From Saprospiraceae bacterium (lineage in GTDB: Bacteria > Bacteroidota > Bacteroidia > Chitinophagales > Saprospiraceae), in NCBI GenBank assembly GCA_013001975.1, contig JABDKX010000114.1, positions 1 to 33,938 of the forward strand: a stretch of 33,938 bases of DNA, given 5' to 3'. The notes beneath the pieces were generated by a model. The model saw only the letters and a program-made list of their open reading frames with translations, was not told where the DNA came from and made no database searches. A program made the position numbers and the translations under genes. Each line of letters opens with the position of its first letter. Position 1 is the first letter of the stretch. Positions 9,146-19,000 of this stretch are shown here, piece after piece.

Positions 9146-11854
9146 ATGTATAACTACAATTTAAGCCTTATGGTCTCAAAATTGAGAATATTGGCATTTT
9201 TACTATGCCTATGTCCCTTGTTGCTAATCAGTCAACAAGAGCAAATGCTTCCTGATACAAGTGAGGTTGAAGAAATAGATGAGTACAAAGATACTTGGAC
9301 AACACCTGTAATCACTGATGAAATGACTATCGATGAAGAGCAAAATAAAAGCTGGAGGATGGGTGATTACAAATATTCTTCAAAACCAAAGCATTCATGG
9401 GAATTTGGATTACATTTTGGTCATTTCGTCTTAGACGGTGATGTAGATAGAATTGTTCCTGGCGGTTGGGGCGTTGGCTTACACTTAAGACGTGCTTTAA
9501 ACTATGTAGTTTCTCTTAGGGGTTCTGCATTTTATGGAATGACACGTGGGCTTGAAAAACAACCCTATTTACACAGAAATGTTATCAATAAAAATGGTAT
9601 CGGTGGTGGATTAGTCGAAAATGTATTTGATGCTTATGATCCAGATCAAGGAGGTCCGGGAGCATGGTTTCCTGCATACCAAACACGATACATATCATTT
9701 GATATATCAGCTATTATAAATGTTGGAAATATTCTTTTTCACCAAGAAAGGAATAAGTGGAATTTATATGTAGGATTTGGTATAGGCGTTGATACACATG
9801 AAGCCCGATTGGATTTATTAAATCAAGAAAATCAACCATATGCAAATTTGATTAATGATGTTGGTTGGACAAGAGAGAAATTTAATACAACAGCAGGAAG
9901 GGGTGATATCGCAGAAAAATTGGAAACCATCTATGATGGAACATATGAAACAGAAGGATTTCAAAAAGCTGGTATTTTCAGATTAGGAGATGACCTAAAT
10001 GTACATTTTGTATTTATTCCTATGGCTGGCGTTTCAAGAAAAATTAATAAGCGAATTAACATTGGAATCGAACATCAAGTTTTTCTTTCTGATAACGATT
10101 ACTTAGATGGAATAAAATTTAGAACTGCAGCAGATCAGACGAATAATCTAGATATTGGACATTATACCAACATTAGAATCGGATTAAACATTGGCAACTT
10201 TAAAAAAGTGACCGAGCCGTTATATTGGTTGAATCCATTAGATCAAGCTTTTAATGACTTAGCAGTAGCAAAAAATCAAACACAATTAGACTTGGTTGAT
10301 GAAGACAATGATGGTGTCATTGACCTGATAGACCAAGAATTAGATACGCCGGAAGATTGTCCTGTCGATACAAGAGGAATCTTGTTAGACAGTGATGGAG
10401 ATGGGCTTGCTGATTGCGAAGATCGCGAACCATATTCCAGACCAGGTTGCCAAATTGATGAATTTGGAGTCGCCCAATGTGATGATCCTTGGGGTACTAA
10501 TGAAGATGAAGTCAATCAACTAATTGACAGCAGACTTGAAGAATTTAAATCTACCTACGCTTCAACAAGCCCAAGTAGTGTATCTAATTATACAGGACCA
10601 ACAACAACGAAGTCAGGAACGACTCCAGATGGATCAACGTATGTATTGACAATGCCAACTGATGATAATGGCAATATTTTAGCAACTGATAGAGCTGTTA
10701 AAACAGTAACTAAAGATGATGGATCTACGTATGACGTCATGCTTCCAGTTGACAGCAATGGAAACTTCATAGCTGGAGAAAATGGCATCAGGACAGGAAC
10801 GACTCCAGATGGATCTTCTTATGTATTAACATCTCCAGTTGACAGCAGAGGAAACTTTGTTGCCACAGATAAAGCTAAAAAAGTGGTGACTTCTCCAGAT
10901 GGTTCACAATACGTAATGACTTTACCTGTTGATAGCAACGGGGATTTCAGAGCCACTACACGAGCAACAAAAACTGTTGTAAACCCAGATGGGTCGGGTT
11001 ACGTGCTTTCTGTTCCTGTTGACGAAAACGGCAACTTTGTAGCTACGGATTCAGCAACAAAAACAGTAGTTAATCCAGATGGATCAGGCTATATCTTGAA
11101 TCTGCCAGTCGACGAAAATGGAAAATACATAACGACAGATTCAGCGACAAAAACTGTTCGTAAAGCTGATGGCACATCAACTAAAACAACAGTTTCAGTT
11201 GATGATAATGGCAATATTATTACATCAGGACCTGAAAGTGTAATTGCCTCTGGCGTAATTTCACCAAATGTACAGACAGATATGGCATCAGCGAAAGATG
11301 CTATTCAAAATAGTTCAACATCATCAATGACAACCAAATCTGTTAATGATGACAGATCTCCAGATGTAGTATCACATACAACACATACTGTGGTTACTTC
11401 AGGTTGTGGAGATTGGTTCTTGCCAATGATTCATTATGATCTTAACAAATCTAAGATTAAGCCTGAATATTTCAGTCACTTACATAATGTTGCTCAGGTA
11501 ATGAAAAAGTGTCCTGAGGTTTGCGTCGTTGCCCAAGGCCATACTGATACCAGAAGTTCTAATGAATACAATAAAGTATTGTCATACATGAGAGCGAAAG
11601 CAGCTGTTGATTATTTGACGACAACATATGAAATCGATAGGAGCAGAATCAAATTAATGTACGGTGGTGAAGAGAATCCTATGGTGCTTTCGCCAAGTAC
11701 AGAAGCACACCACTTTATGAACAGAAGAGTTGAGTTTAGAACTTGTGATGTGAATGATTTTGATATGGTTGCACCTAAAGGCGCAAATAAAACAATGAAG
11801 TCTGGAGCAAGTAAACCAGAATTTTATAAAGGGAACAAAACATCTGGTTATTAG
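9146..11854 (+). CDS. OmpA-family protein with N-terminal barrel, TSP3 calcium motifs and 30-residue repeats
   Basis: The product has up to 902 residues. A signal peptide (MVSKLRILAFLLCLCPLLLIS) starts at the second in-frame ATG, 9170, which may be the true start. Residues about 80-360 look like an outer-membrane beta-barrel with aromatic-rich alternating strands. Residues about 380-440 hold thrombospondin-type-3-like acidic motifs (DEDNDGVIDLID, DSDGDGLADCED) expected to bind calcium. Seven 30-residue repeats follow (about 488-697). The C-terminal part (about 752-870) is an OmpA peptidoglycan-binding domain with IHYDLNKSKIKPE, VAQGHTDTRSSNEYN and RAKAAVDYL, ending in NRRVEF. The likely role is to link the outer membrane to peptidoglycan. 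It stands alone and ends at a terminator. The repeat array is the unusual part. Confidence 0.85.
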   Translation: MYNYNLSLMVSKLRILAFLLCLCPLLLISQQEQMLPDTSEVEEIDEYKDTWTTPVITDEMTIDEEQNKSWRMGDYKYSSKPKHSWEFGLHFGHFVLDGDVDRIVPGGWGVGLHLRRALNYVVSLRGSAFYGMTRGLEKQPYLHRNVINKNGIGGGLVENVFDAYDPDQGGPGAWFPAYQTRYISFDISAIINVGNILFHQERNKWNLYVGFGIGVDTHEARLDLLNQENQPYANLINDVGWTREKFNTTAGRGDIAEKLETIYDGTYETEGFQKAGIFRLGDDLNVHFVFIPMAGVSRKINKRINIGIEHQVFLSDNDYLDGIKFRTAADQTNNLDIGHYTNIRIGLNIGNFKKVTEPLYWLNPLDQAFNDLAVAKNQTQLDLVDEDNDGVIDLIDQELDTPEDCPVDTRGILLDSDGDGLADCEDREPYSRPGCQIDEFGVAQCDDPWGTNEDEVNQLIDSRLEEFKSTYASTSPSSVSNYTGPTTTKSGTTPDGSTYVLTMPTDDNGNILATDRAVKTVTKDDGSTYDVMLPVDSNGNFIAGENGIRTGTTPDGSSYVLTSPVDSRGNFVATDKAKKVVTSPDGSQYVMTLPVDSNGDFRATTRATKTVVNPDGSGYVLSVPVDENGNFVATDSATKTVVNPDGSGYILNLPVDENGKYITTDSATKTVRKADGTSTKTTVSVDDNGNIITSGPESVIASGVISPNVQTDMASAKDAIQNSSTSSMTTKSVNDDRSPDVVSHTTHTVVTSGCGDWFLPMIHYDLNKSKIKPEYFSHLHNVAQVMKKCPEVCVVAQGHTDTRSSNEYNKVLSYMRAKAAVDYLTTTYEIDRSRIKLMYGGEENPMVLSPSTEAHHFMNRRVEFRTCDVNDFDMVAPKGANKTMKSGASKPEFYKGNKTSGY
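10607..11236 (+). repeat. Seven in-frame 90-bp tandem repeats (30 residues each)
   Basis: Units begin at 10607, 10697, 10787, 10877, 10967, 11057 and 11147. The consensus is TKTVxxPDGSxYVLxxPVDxNGNFxATDxA; PDGS and PVDxNGN are nearly invariant, and the last unit is the most divergent. All units are exactly 30 residues by direct count. Most base differences between neighbours are at synonymous sites, so the protein pattern is under selection rather than recently amplified, although units 1 and 3 share a 22-base identical stretch around GTTPDGS. Confidence 0.92.
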
Positions 11855-11876
11855 TAATCAGTAGTTAAGCATAAAC

Positions 11877-11917
11877 AAAAAAAGGACTCGCTTCATTTGA
11901 AGTGAGTCCTTTTTTTA
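11877..11917. terminator. Bidirectional terminator between the OmpA-family gene and pdhC
   Basis: A 12-base stem (11883-11894 with 11899-11910, one G-T pair) with loop ATTT is flanked by an A-run on the left and a T-run on the right. It can therefore end both the plus-strand OmpA-family gene, 22 bases upstream, and the minus-strand E2 gene that stops at 11937. Confidence 0.9.
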
Positions 11918-11936
11918 TATGATAGAATTAATCTTT

Positions 11937-13214
11937 TTACTGCAACATTTTTACAGGATTTTCTAAATACATTTTTAATGTTTTTAAGAAAGCTGCGCCT
12001 TTAGCTCCATCGACAACTCTATGATCACAAGACAATGTTACCTTCATAATGTTGCCAATCGCAAGTTCGCCATCTTTAACGATTGGTTTCTCAACGATTG
12101 ATCCAACAGCTAAAATGCAGGCATCAGGTGGATTAATAATAGCAGTAAATTCATCAATATCAAACATGCCAAGATTACTTATAGTAAAAGTATTTCCTGT
12201 CATTTCCTCAACTGATAACTTTCTGTCTTTTGCCTTGCCAGCTAAATCTTTAATCTCACTTTTGATCATTGTTAGAGATTTTAAATCAACGTTTCTAACA
12301 ACGGGAACCATAAGACCTTCATCAATAGCTACGGCTACACCAATATTTATATCTTGGTGGTAGGTGATTTTATCATCAAACCAAGAAGAATTAATAGCAG
12401 GATGTTTTCTCAATGCTGCGGCACTCGCTTTGACAACAAAATCATTAAATGATATTCTGACGTCTGCATCTTCATTTATAACTTTTCTTGCCGCTATGGT
12501 TGCATCCATATTGATAGCAATAGTCAAATAAAAGTGAGGTGCAGAGTATTTACTTTGACTAAGTCTTTTTGCAATAACTTTTCTCATCTGAGATAGCGGC
12601 TTATCACCATAAACACTAGGATCAAAACTACTTTGAAGCATTTGAGGTGCCGAAGGAGTAGGAACGCCATTTTTTATGGCATCATCAATATCTCTTTTAA
12701 CGATTCTTCCATGCTCACCAGTGCCAACAATATTTGTGATATCTATGCCTTCGTCTGCTGCCATTTTTTTAGCAAGGGGCGAAGCCTTAATTCTACCACC
12801 CTCTGTACTTGACGAAGGCGTAGGAGCGGGGGCTACTGGTTGAGAAACGGCGACAGGTTCTGGTTTTGGTTGAGGTGTTTCACTTTTAGTTTCCGTTGCG
12901 GGCTCTTCAGATGAGCCATTTGATGCAGCTTTATTGTTTTCACTTTCTATTTCTGCTAATAACGCAGCAATATCTTCACCTTTATCTCCAATTATTGCGA
13001 TGACTCCTTCTACTGGAACTGGTCCTTGAGGAACTCCAATGTAAAGTAAAAAACCATCATTAAAGCTTTCCAGCTCCATTGTTGCTTTATCGGTTTCTAC
13101 TTCTGCTAGAATATCTCCTGGTTCTACTTTGTCACCAACTTTCTTTTGCCATGATACGATATTCCCTTCTTCCATCGTATCGCTTAATCTGGGCATTCTT
13201 ATTACTTCAGCCAT
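11937..13214 (-). CDS. pdhC: Pyruvate dehydrogenase E2, dihydrolipoamide acetyltransferase
   Basis: E2 transfers the acetyl group from lipoamide to CoA in the pyruvate dehydrogenase complex. The 425-residue product has one lipoyl domain with the modified lysine expected at Lys43 (VETDKATME), an Ala/Pro/Glu-rich linker at about 100-135, the E3/E1-binding domain (IKASPLAKKMAADEGIDI, then GTGEHGRIVKRDI), and the catalytic domain ending in CDHRVVDG, with His398 and Asp402 as active-site residues. The start and the M-P-x-L-S-D-T-M lipoyl-domain opening are standard. A 2-oxoglutarate or branched-chain E2 is possible from the fold alone, but the N-terminal motif and the IVGTGEHGRIVKRDI form fit the pyruvate type best. 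E1 and E3 genes are not in the window. It diverges from recR. Confidence 0.9.
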   Translation of the reverse strand: MAEVIRMPRLSDTMEEGNIVSWQKKVGDKVEPGDILAEVETDKATMELESFNDGFLLYIGVPQGPVPVEGVIAIIGDKGEDIAALLAEIESENNKAASNGSSEEPATETKSETPQPKPEPVAVSQPVAPAPTPSSSTEGGRIKASPLAKKMAADEGIDITNIVGTGEHGRIVKRDIDDAIKNGVPTPSAPQMLQSSFDPSVYGDKPLSQMRKVIAKRLSQSKYSAPHFYLTIAINMDATIAARKVINEDADVRISFNDFVVKASAAALRKHPAINSSWFDDKITYHQDINIGVAVAIDEGLMVPVVRNVDLKSLTMIKSEIKDLAGKAKDRKLSVEEMTGNTFTISNLGMFDIDEFTAIINPPDACILAVGSIVEKPIVKDGELAIGNIMKVTLSCDHRVVDGAKGAAFLKTLKMYLENPVKMLQ

Positions 13215-13389
13215 ATCATTTTTTTATAAGAACACAAATGTAATGTGCTTTGTTAAATTTAGTAGTGAAATTAAGTTTTTGATCCAAAAATCTTACTTAA
13301 AAAGTACATTAGATCAGATATTATGCCATTATATTAAAATTATTCTTAATAAGATAGCCTTTTGATTCAATCTTTATCCCTCAATTAAC

Positions 13390-13397
13390 TATTTTTG
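13390..13397 (+). promoter_or_regulatory. Possible -7 promoter box just before recR
   Basis: TATTTTTG matches TAnnTTTG perfectly but ends only four bases before the recR ATG, so transcription from it would give an almost leaderless mRNA. TTTG at 13361-13364 lies 25 bases upstream, a little further than usual. It may be a chance match. Confidence 0.3.
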
Positions 13398-13401
13398 GTC
13401 C

Positions 13402-14016
13402 ATGAAATTTTCGTCTAAAACACTAGAAAAAGCGGTAGAAGCCATGAGTGCATTGCCCAGTATTGGTAAAAAATCTGCTTTGCGCTTAGTTTTACATCTT
13501 GCGAATAATAAAGGTGAAAAAAAGAAAAGATTAATTGAAGCTATCAATGCTTTGCAAGATGAATTGAAAATTTGCAAATGTTGTCATAATTATGCGGACA
13601 CAGAAATCTGTGATATCTGTAATGATCAAGCAAGAAATAAAAAACAAATCTGTGTTGTTGAGTCTGTAAAAGACGTTATGGCTATCGAAAATACGATGCA
13701 ATTCAGTGGTGTTTATCATATTTTGGGCGGCGTCATTTCACCATTAGAAGGTATTGGGCCAGATGAATTAAATATTGATAGTTTGCTTGAAAGACTCAAA
13801 ATCCAGGAAGTAGAAGAGTTGATAATGGCCATAAGCCCAACAATAGAAGGTGAAACCACAATTTACTACGTCAGTAAACTTATAGACGATTCCGTTTCTA
13901 TATCGACAATTGCCAGAGGTGTATCTTTCGGCGGAGAACTGGAGTACGCTGATGAATTAACGCTTGGCAGGTCGATTCAGAGCAGGACGCAATACAATAA
14001 GTCCATGTCTCTTTAA
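13402..14016 (+). CDS. recR: Recombination protein RecR
   Basis: RecR acts with RecF/RecO to load RecA at gaps in recombinational repair. The 204 residues are the usual length. In order: the N-terminal helix-hairpin-helix (SALPSIGKKSALRLVLHL, about 16-33), a C4 zinc finger with Cys58, Cys61, Cys70 and Cys73, and a Toprim domain (ICVVESVKDVMAIE, then YHILGGVISPLEGIGPDEL), followed by the C-terminal Walker-B-like segment (ISTIARGVSFGGELEYADE). The gene diverges from pdhC and is followed after 61 bases by the glycosyltransferase gene on the same strand. Confidence 0.97.
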   Translation: MKFSSKTLEKAVEAMSALPSIGKKSALRLVLHLANNKGEKKKRLIEAINALQDELKICKCCHNYADTEICDICNDQARNKKQICVVESVKDVMAIENTMQFSGVYHILGGVISPLEGIGPDELNIDSLLERLKIQEVEELIMAISPTIEGETTIYYVSKLIDDSVSISTIARGVSFGGELEYADELTLGRSIQSRTQYNKSMSL

Positions 14017-14077
14017 TATCATATTCAAGTAAGGTTTTTTATTTTTACAATTGTGAATGCAATCAACGCTTATCTAA

Positions 14078-16006
14078 ATGACTAAGATTAGTATTGTCAT
14101 AGTCAATTATAATGTCAAGTATTTTGTCAAACAATGCTTACAATCCATTTTCAAATCTAAAGTTGAAGCGGAATTAGAGATTATTATAGTCGATAATAAT
14201 TCTTATGATGGATCTGTAGAAATGATCAAAACTGATTTTCCTGAAGTTAAACTTATAGCTAACAACAAAAATTTTGGATTTGGTAAAGCAAATAACCAAG
14301 GATTTGAAATAGCTACAGGTGACTATATTCTGATTTTAAATCCAGATACGATTATTGAAGAAACCACGCTTCAAAAATGTTTGGACTATTGTAGGAAAAA
14401 TCAAAATGTCGGAGCTATTGGTGTAAAAATGCTTGACGGCGCTGGAAATTATCTTCCTGAATCAAAACGCGGATTTCCAACACCATTGAGATCAATATTT
14501 AAACTGCTAGGCGTTTCTAAATTATTCAAAAATTCTCCTTTTATAAATGGATATTATCTTGGAAATTTAGATAACAACAAAACAAATGAAGTTGAAGTTT
14601 TAACTGGTGCTTTTATGTTTGCACCAAAGGCTGTCATTGATGATGTGAATGGATTCGATGAGGATTATTTTATGTACGGAGAAGATATTGAGCTGTGTTT
14701 TCAAATTAGACAAAAAGGAAAGCAAATAATTTACTTGCCTGAAACAAGTATCATTCATTTTAAAGGTGAGTCTACCAAGAAAGCCAGTATAAATTATTTA
14801 AAAAACTTCTATGGCGCCATGTCCATTTATGCGCAAAAACGAAATAAGAAAAACATTTGGATTTGGAAGGCAGTTTTAAACTTAGGTATTTTATTGACGG
14901 CATTGGTTTCTGTATTTAAAAAATTGTTCCTTAAAGTTTTGTTACCCATTATAGATTTATTCTTAATCTTAGGATTGGGAAAACTAATTCAAAATCTTTG
15001 GGCTAATGTTTATTATAATGACCCAAGCTACTATTCACATGCTAACTTAGGATGGACGTCTGTTGTCATAACGACAGTTCTTGTCGGAGTCTATTATTTA
15101 TTTGGGCATTATGACAAGCGGTATGAATTCAAGCAACTTCTTTTTGGATTTGTTTTCAGTTTCTTAATTGTATTGTCTTTGTACGCTGTCTTTCCAAGTG
15201 AGTGGCGGTTTTCTAGAATAGTGCTTTTAACCTTGCTCTTTTTATCTCCATTTATTCTTTACGCTACGCGCAGAGTTTTTAATTATTTAAGATACAAAAC
15301 ATGGCGATTTAATGTGTTCAAAAACCGGCGAATGGCCATTGTCGGATCACAAGCCTCATTTGATGAAATAAAAAATGTTGTGCTTCATAATTCAAACGAA
15401 AGTAAATTAGTTGGAAGAATTTCTCTAGATCAAGTTGGACAATCTTTGGGTTCTGTAAAGGAAATTGATAATATTTTACAATCCAGATTTATAAACGAAT
15501 TAATCTTTTGCACCAAGGATATTGATACTGAACAGATTTTTAAAATTATGGCATCTGGCGGAAATGAAATTAATTTTAAAATTGCAAGTGATGATAACAC
15601 AAGTATACTAGGAAGTGATTCGAAAGACCGAGTAGGGGACTGGTACACACTAAATATAGATTTTAAAATAAAGAAGAAAATTCATAAAAGAACAAAACGA
15701 TTGATAGACATTGTCTTTTCATTATTTGTAATTATTATTTCACCCATACTTTTATTGATTAGTAAAAATAGAAAGACGATCATTCGAAATACTATTAGTG
15801 TTTTGATAGGACAAAAAACATGGATTTCATATAACAAGGAAGATAATTATTTCAGCGTTTTACCTCCGTTGAAAAAGGGTGTGTTTAGTTTCGATTCCAA
15901 AAGGAAAACACCAAGTCCAGATCAAATTCATCAATCAAATATTTATTACGCGAGGAATTATAATATTTGGATGGAAACGGAACAAATATTAAAAAATATT
16001 TTTTAG
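14078..16006 (+). CDS. GT2 glycosyltransferase fused to a sugar-transferase-like C-terminus
   Basis: The first ~290 residues are a GT-A family 2 glycosyltransferase: start TKISIVIVNYNVKYFVKQCL, nucleotide-binding VDNNSYDGS, metal-binding LNPDT, NGFDEDYFMYGEDIELCF, and the QIRQKGKQIIYLP end typical of rhamnosyltransferase-like enzymes. Several transmembrane segments follow (about 268-295, 328-345, 350-375, 380-400). The C-terminal third has a Rossmann-like segment (RRMAIVGSQASFDEI, about 421) and a segment resembling a polyprenyl-phosphate sugar transferase (KRLIDIVFSLFVIIISPILLLIS, then LIGQKTWISY and YYARNYNIWMETEQILKNI), but no intact catalytic block of that family (KFRSM-type) was seen. 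A role in surface polysaccharide synthesis at the inner membrane is likely. It converges with the VCBS gene, 18 bases between stops. Confidence 0.82.
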   Translation: MTKISIVIVNYNVKYFVKQCLQSIFKSKVEAELEIIIVDNNSYDGSVEMIKTDFPEVKLIANNKNFGFGKANNQGFEIATGDYILILNPDTIIEETTLQKCLDYCRKNQNVGAIGVKMLDGAGNYLPESKRGFPTPLRSIFKLLGVSKLFKNSPFINGYYLGNLDNNKTNEVEVLTGAFMFAPKAVIDDVNGFDEDYFMYGEDIELCFQIRQKGKQIIYLPETSIIHFKGESTKKASINYLKNFYGAMSIYAQKRNKKNIWIWKAVLNLGILLTALVSVFKKLFLKVLLPIIDLFLILGLGKLIQNLWANVYYNDPSYYSHANLGWTSVVITTVLVGVYYLFGHYDKRYEFKQLLFGFVFSFLIVLSLYAVFPSEWRFSRIVLLTLLFLSPFILYATRRVFNYLRYKTWRFNVFKNRRMAIVGSQASFDEIKNVVLHNSNESKLVGRISLDQVGQSLGSVKEIDNILQSRFINELIFCTKDIDTEQIFKIMASGGNEINFKIASDDNTSILGSDSKDRVGDWYTLNIDFKIKKKIHKRTKRLIDIVFSLFVIIISPILLLISKNRKTIIRNTISVLIGQKTWISYNKEDNYFSVLPPLKKGVFSFDSKRKTPSPDQIHQSNIYYARNYNIWMETEQILKNIF

Positions 16007-16024
16007 GATTTCCTTGCTTAGTGA

Positions 16025-19000
16025 TTAAAATTTTGGGAATAAGTTTGATTTCACCTTTCCATTATTTTCAGTGCTCAATATGTATGTCAGATTGTTGACT
16101 TTAAGTAATTCAAGATCGCGAATATCACCATCTAAATATAATCCCGACTTATTTGGTGCTACAATAGTAAAAGTACCATCACCACTCCCAATTGCAATGC
16201 CTCCTTTGTTTCCGTCATATCTTACTGTTTCTACTTCAACAGGATAATGATTGCCAGCATAAATAAAATCTAAGTTTCCATCATTGTTAAAATCCTTCAC
16301 TATAAAATCTTTTATACAACCAATTTGCATTTCACGGGGAAGAGATACTTTTTCAAACTGACCCTTGCCACTATTTTCCAAATAGAAATGTTCAAAGTTT
16401 TCTATTGTAATATTTAGTGCATTATCCAAGACTTCTTCTGTGTAAATATCAATTAAACTTGCTTTTGCAAATGCATCGTAAGTTTTAAATTTTTCACTTA
16501 TGAATGGCAATTCTTCAGTTGAACATTCTTTTCCTCTGAGAGGGACTAGCTGATTAGAATTTATTTTGGCTAATACAACATCATGATCACCATTTTGATC
16601 TAAGTCGCCTGAAAATATTTGAAAAGGCTTTTTTGACGAGGCTTTGAATTTATTATTTAAGCCTAAATTTCCAATTATAAAATCAATGTCACCATCATTA
16701 TCAAAATCTCCTTTATCAATTGCCCACAACCATCCAGTTAGATTTGTATTTGAAACAGTTGATTTGGTAAATTGTCCATTGTTGTTTGTGAAGATTGTGG
16801 GACCCATCCATTCACCAATAACAAGCAAATCCGTATCTCCATCATTGTCAAAATCTCCACTACAGGCATCTGTAACCATGCCCAATCCTAAGAGGTCTGA
16901 TGCTAAGCTTTTTGTCATATCTTCTAGTTTTCCCTCATTATTTATCAAAAGCTTAGAATCTGCTCCTTTGGGATATTGGCCTGGAATTGATCTTCCCCCA
17001 ATAAAAACATCAGAATAACCATCTTTATTAAAATCTGCAATTAGTACTTTTTGACCGTCAATATTTGAGAATGGAAGTGATTGATTGGATCTTGTAAATG
17101 TACCTTTACCGTCATTTAAATAAAGCCTATCCGTATTGTTGCCTGTGGATTTTAAATGTTGGCTGCCACCACTTACGATATAGATGTCTAAATCTCCATC
17201 ATTTTCCAAGTCAAATAAGGCAATATCAAGATCTTCATAAGCTTTGTCTTTTTGAAACGCAGGTTGATTCGAAAACAGAAATTTACCTCCAGATTGGAAA
17301 AATACACGCGAAGGTTGTCCGGGTCCACCACCTACAATAACATCTTCAAGATTGTCTCCGTTTAGGTCACCTTTTTTAATAAATGGTCCGTTTTGGGATA
17401 ACTTATGTGGCAACAGCGCTTGCAATTCATAGTCGTTGAAAGCGTTTTCTTTATGGGTATAATCAATTAGATTTTGCTTCTGATTTGCTTTTGTTTTTGG
17501 TTGTGGAATTCTGCGAATATCTTTGCTATTTTTATAATCAACAACTAAAGTTTTATTAATCGCTGGATTTTTAATCAAAGAAGACTCAGTAATATTCCAT
17601 TGAACGGTTACTGAATCAACGACGTTCGATTTACCCAAACCTGTTTGTGCTATCATTTCACTAGATGACATATAGCCACGACAATTATTAATTGTAGATG
17701 ATTGAACTTGATTATCAAAGTAAACTTTAATTTGTGCGCCTATTCCTGACGTGTTTTCCTGTGGCCCTTTTAATTTTATCTTGATAAAATTATTTGATGG
17801 GCCATCTGCCGTTTTGTTTTCAAAAATAGAAGCAATTGCATTTGTATTATTGATGACGAGATCCATATCACCATCTTTATCTAAATCTCCATATGCCATG
17901 CCAGTCGAAAATCCTTTTTGTGAAAATCCGGCTTCAGTTGAAATGTCTTCAAAATTGAGTTGGCCATGATTTTTATAAATAAAATTACTGATGGGTGTAG
18001 ACGGAATTCTAGATAGGACTTCTGTGAAATTATGTTTGTTAACGCTGAAGTTGCCTGATGATAAATTTGTATTTATAAAATCATTGTTTCTCAGGTCTCG
18101 AAGTAATCCATTTGAAATTACAAGATCATTATGACTGTCTAGATCCAAATCAACAAACAACGGTGACCAACTCCAATCGGTATGGCTGATATTCAAAAAA
18201 TGACCTATTTCAGAATAAGAGCCATTCGCATATCCCAGATGGAGGTTGTTAACTGGATATTGAAAATAGTTGCCCTTCTCAACCAAATCCCAAAACTTTT
18301 CAGGTTGCATGGATTTCATATTTGTTTTGGACCTGTAGTGATCTCCAAATGCCATATCTAATGTTATGAAATCAAGAATGCCATCGTTATTTATATCTGA
18401 AATGTCAGACCCCATGCTGTAATAAGAGGTGTGATTCAGTCTTTGAGATATTTCATTTATAAAATCACCATTGCCCTGATTGATATAAAATTGATCACCC
18501 TGATCATAATCATTACATAAATAAATATCTATTTGACCATCATTATTAAAATCTGAAGTAATGGCACTTAGACCATAACTCCTATTCGCTAATTTTTTAT
18601 CTGTTGTGACATCAACAAATTTTCCATTGTCATTGCGATATAATTTATCTGAGAAAGGTAGTTTTTTTAAAGTTTCGGGATTGGCAAGCATAGAAGCATA
18701 TTGATCCATGGGTTGATTAACCAAATACATATCTAAGTCCTTATCATTATCAGCATCAAAGAAATTGGCTTGAATAGAATATCCATCATCATCTATTCCA
18801 TATGCTTTTGCACTTTCAGTAAAAGTTAGGTCACCATTGTTGATGAATAGTTTATTTGCCCGAACGCCTCTTTGAAGCAAGAAGAAATTTTTACAAACAT
18901 AAATATCCAACAAGCCATCATTATTGATGTCAACCATCGTTACGCCTGTTGACCACAATTTATCTTGAATGCCAGAACTACCACTGATGTCTCTAAATTT

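Noticed and set aside
10276-10788. Two minus-strand ORFs (79 and 66 codons) inside the OmpA-family gene
   Set aside because: They are antisense shadows created by the repetitive, Ser/Pro-like complement of the repeat region.
16644-17969. Three plus-strand ORFs rich in the phrase ISPSLSKSP
   Set aside because: They are the reverse complement of the Asp/Asn-rich FG-GAP motifs of the VCBS lipoprotein, which explains their internal repetition.
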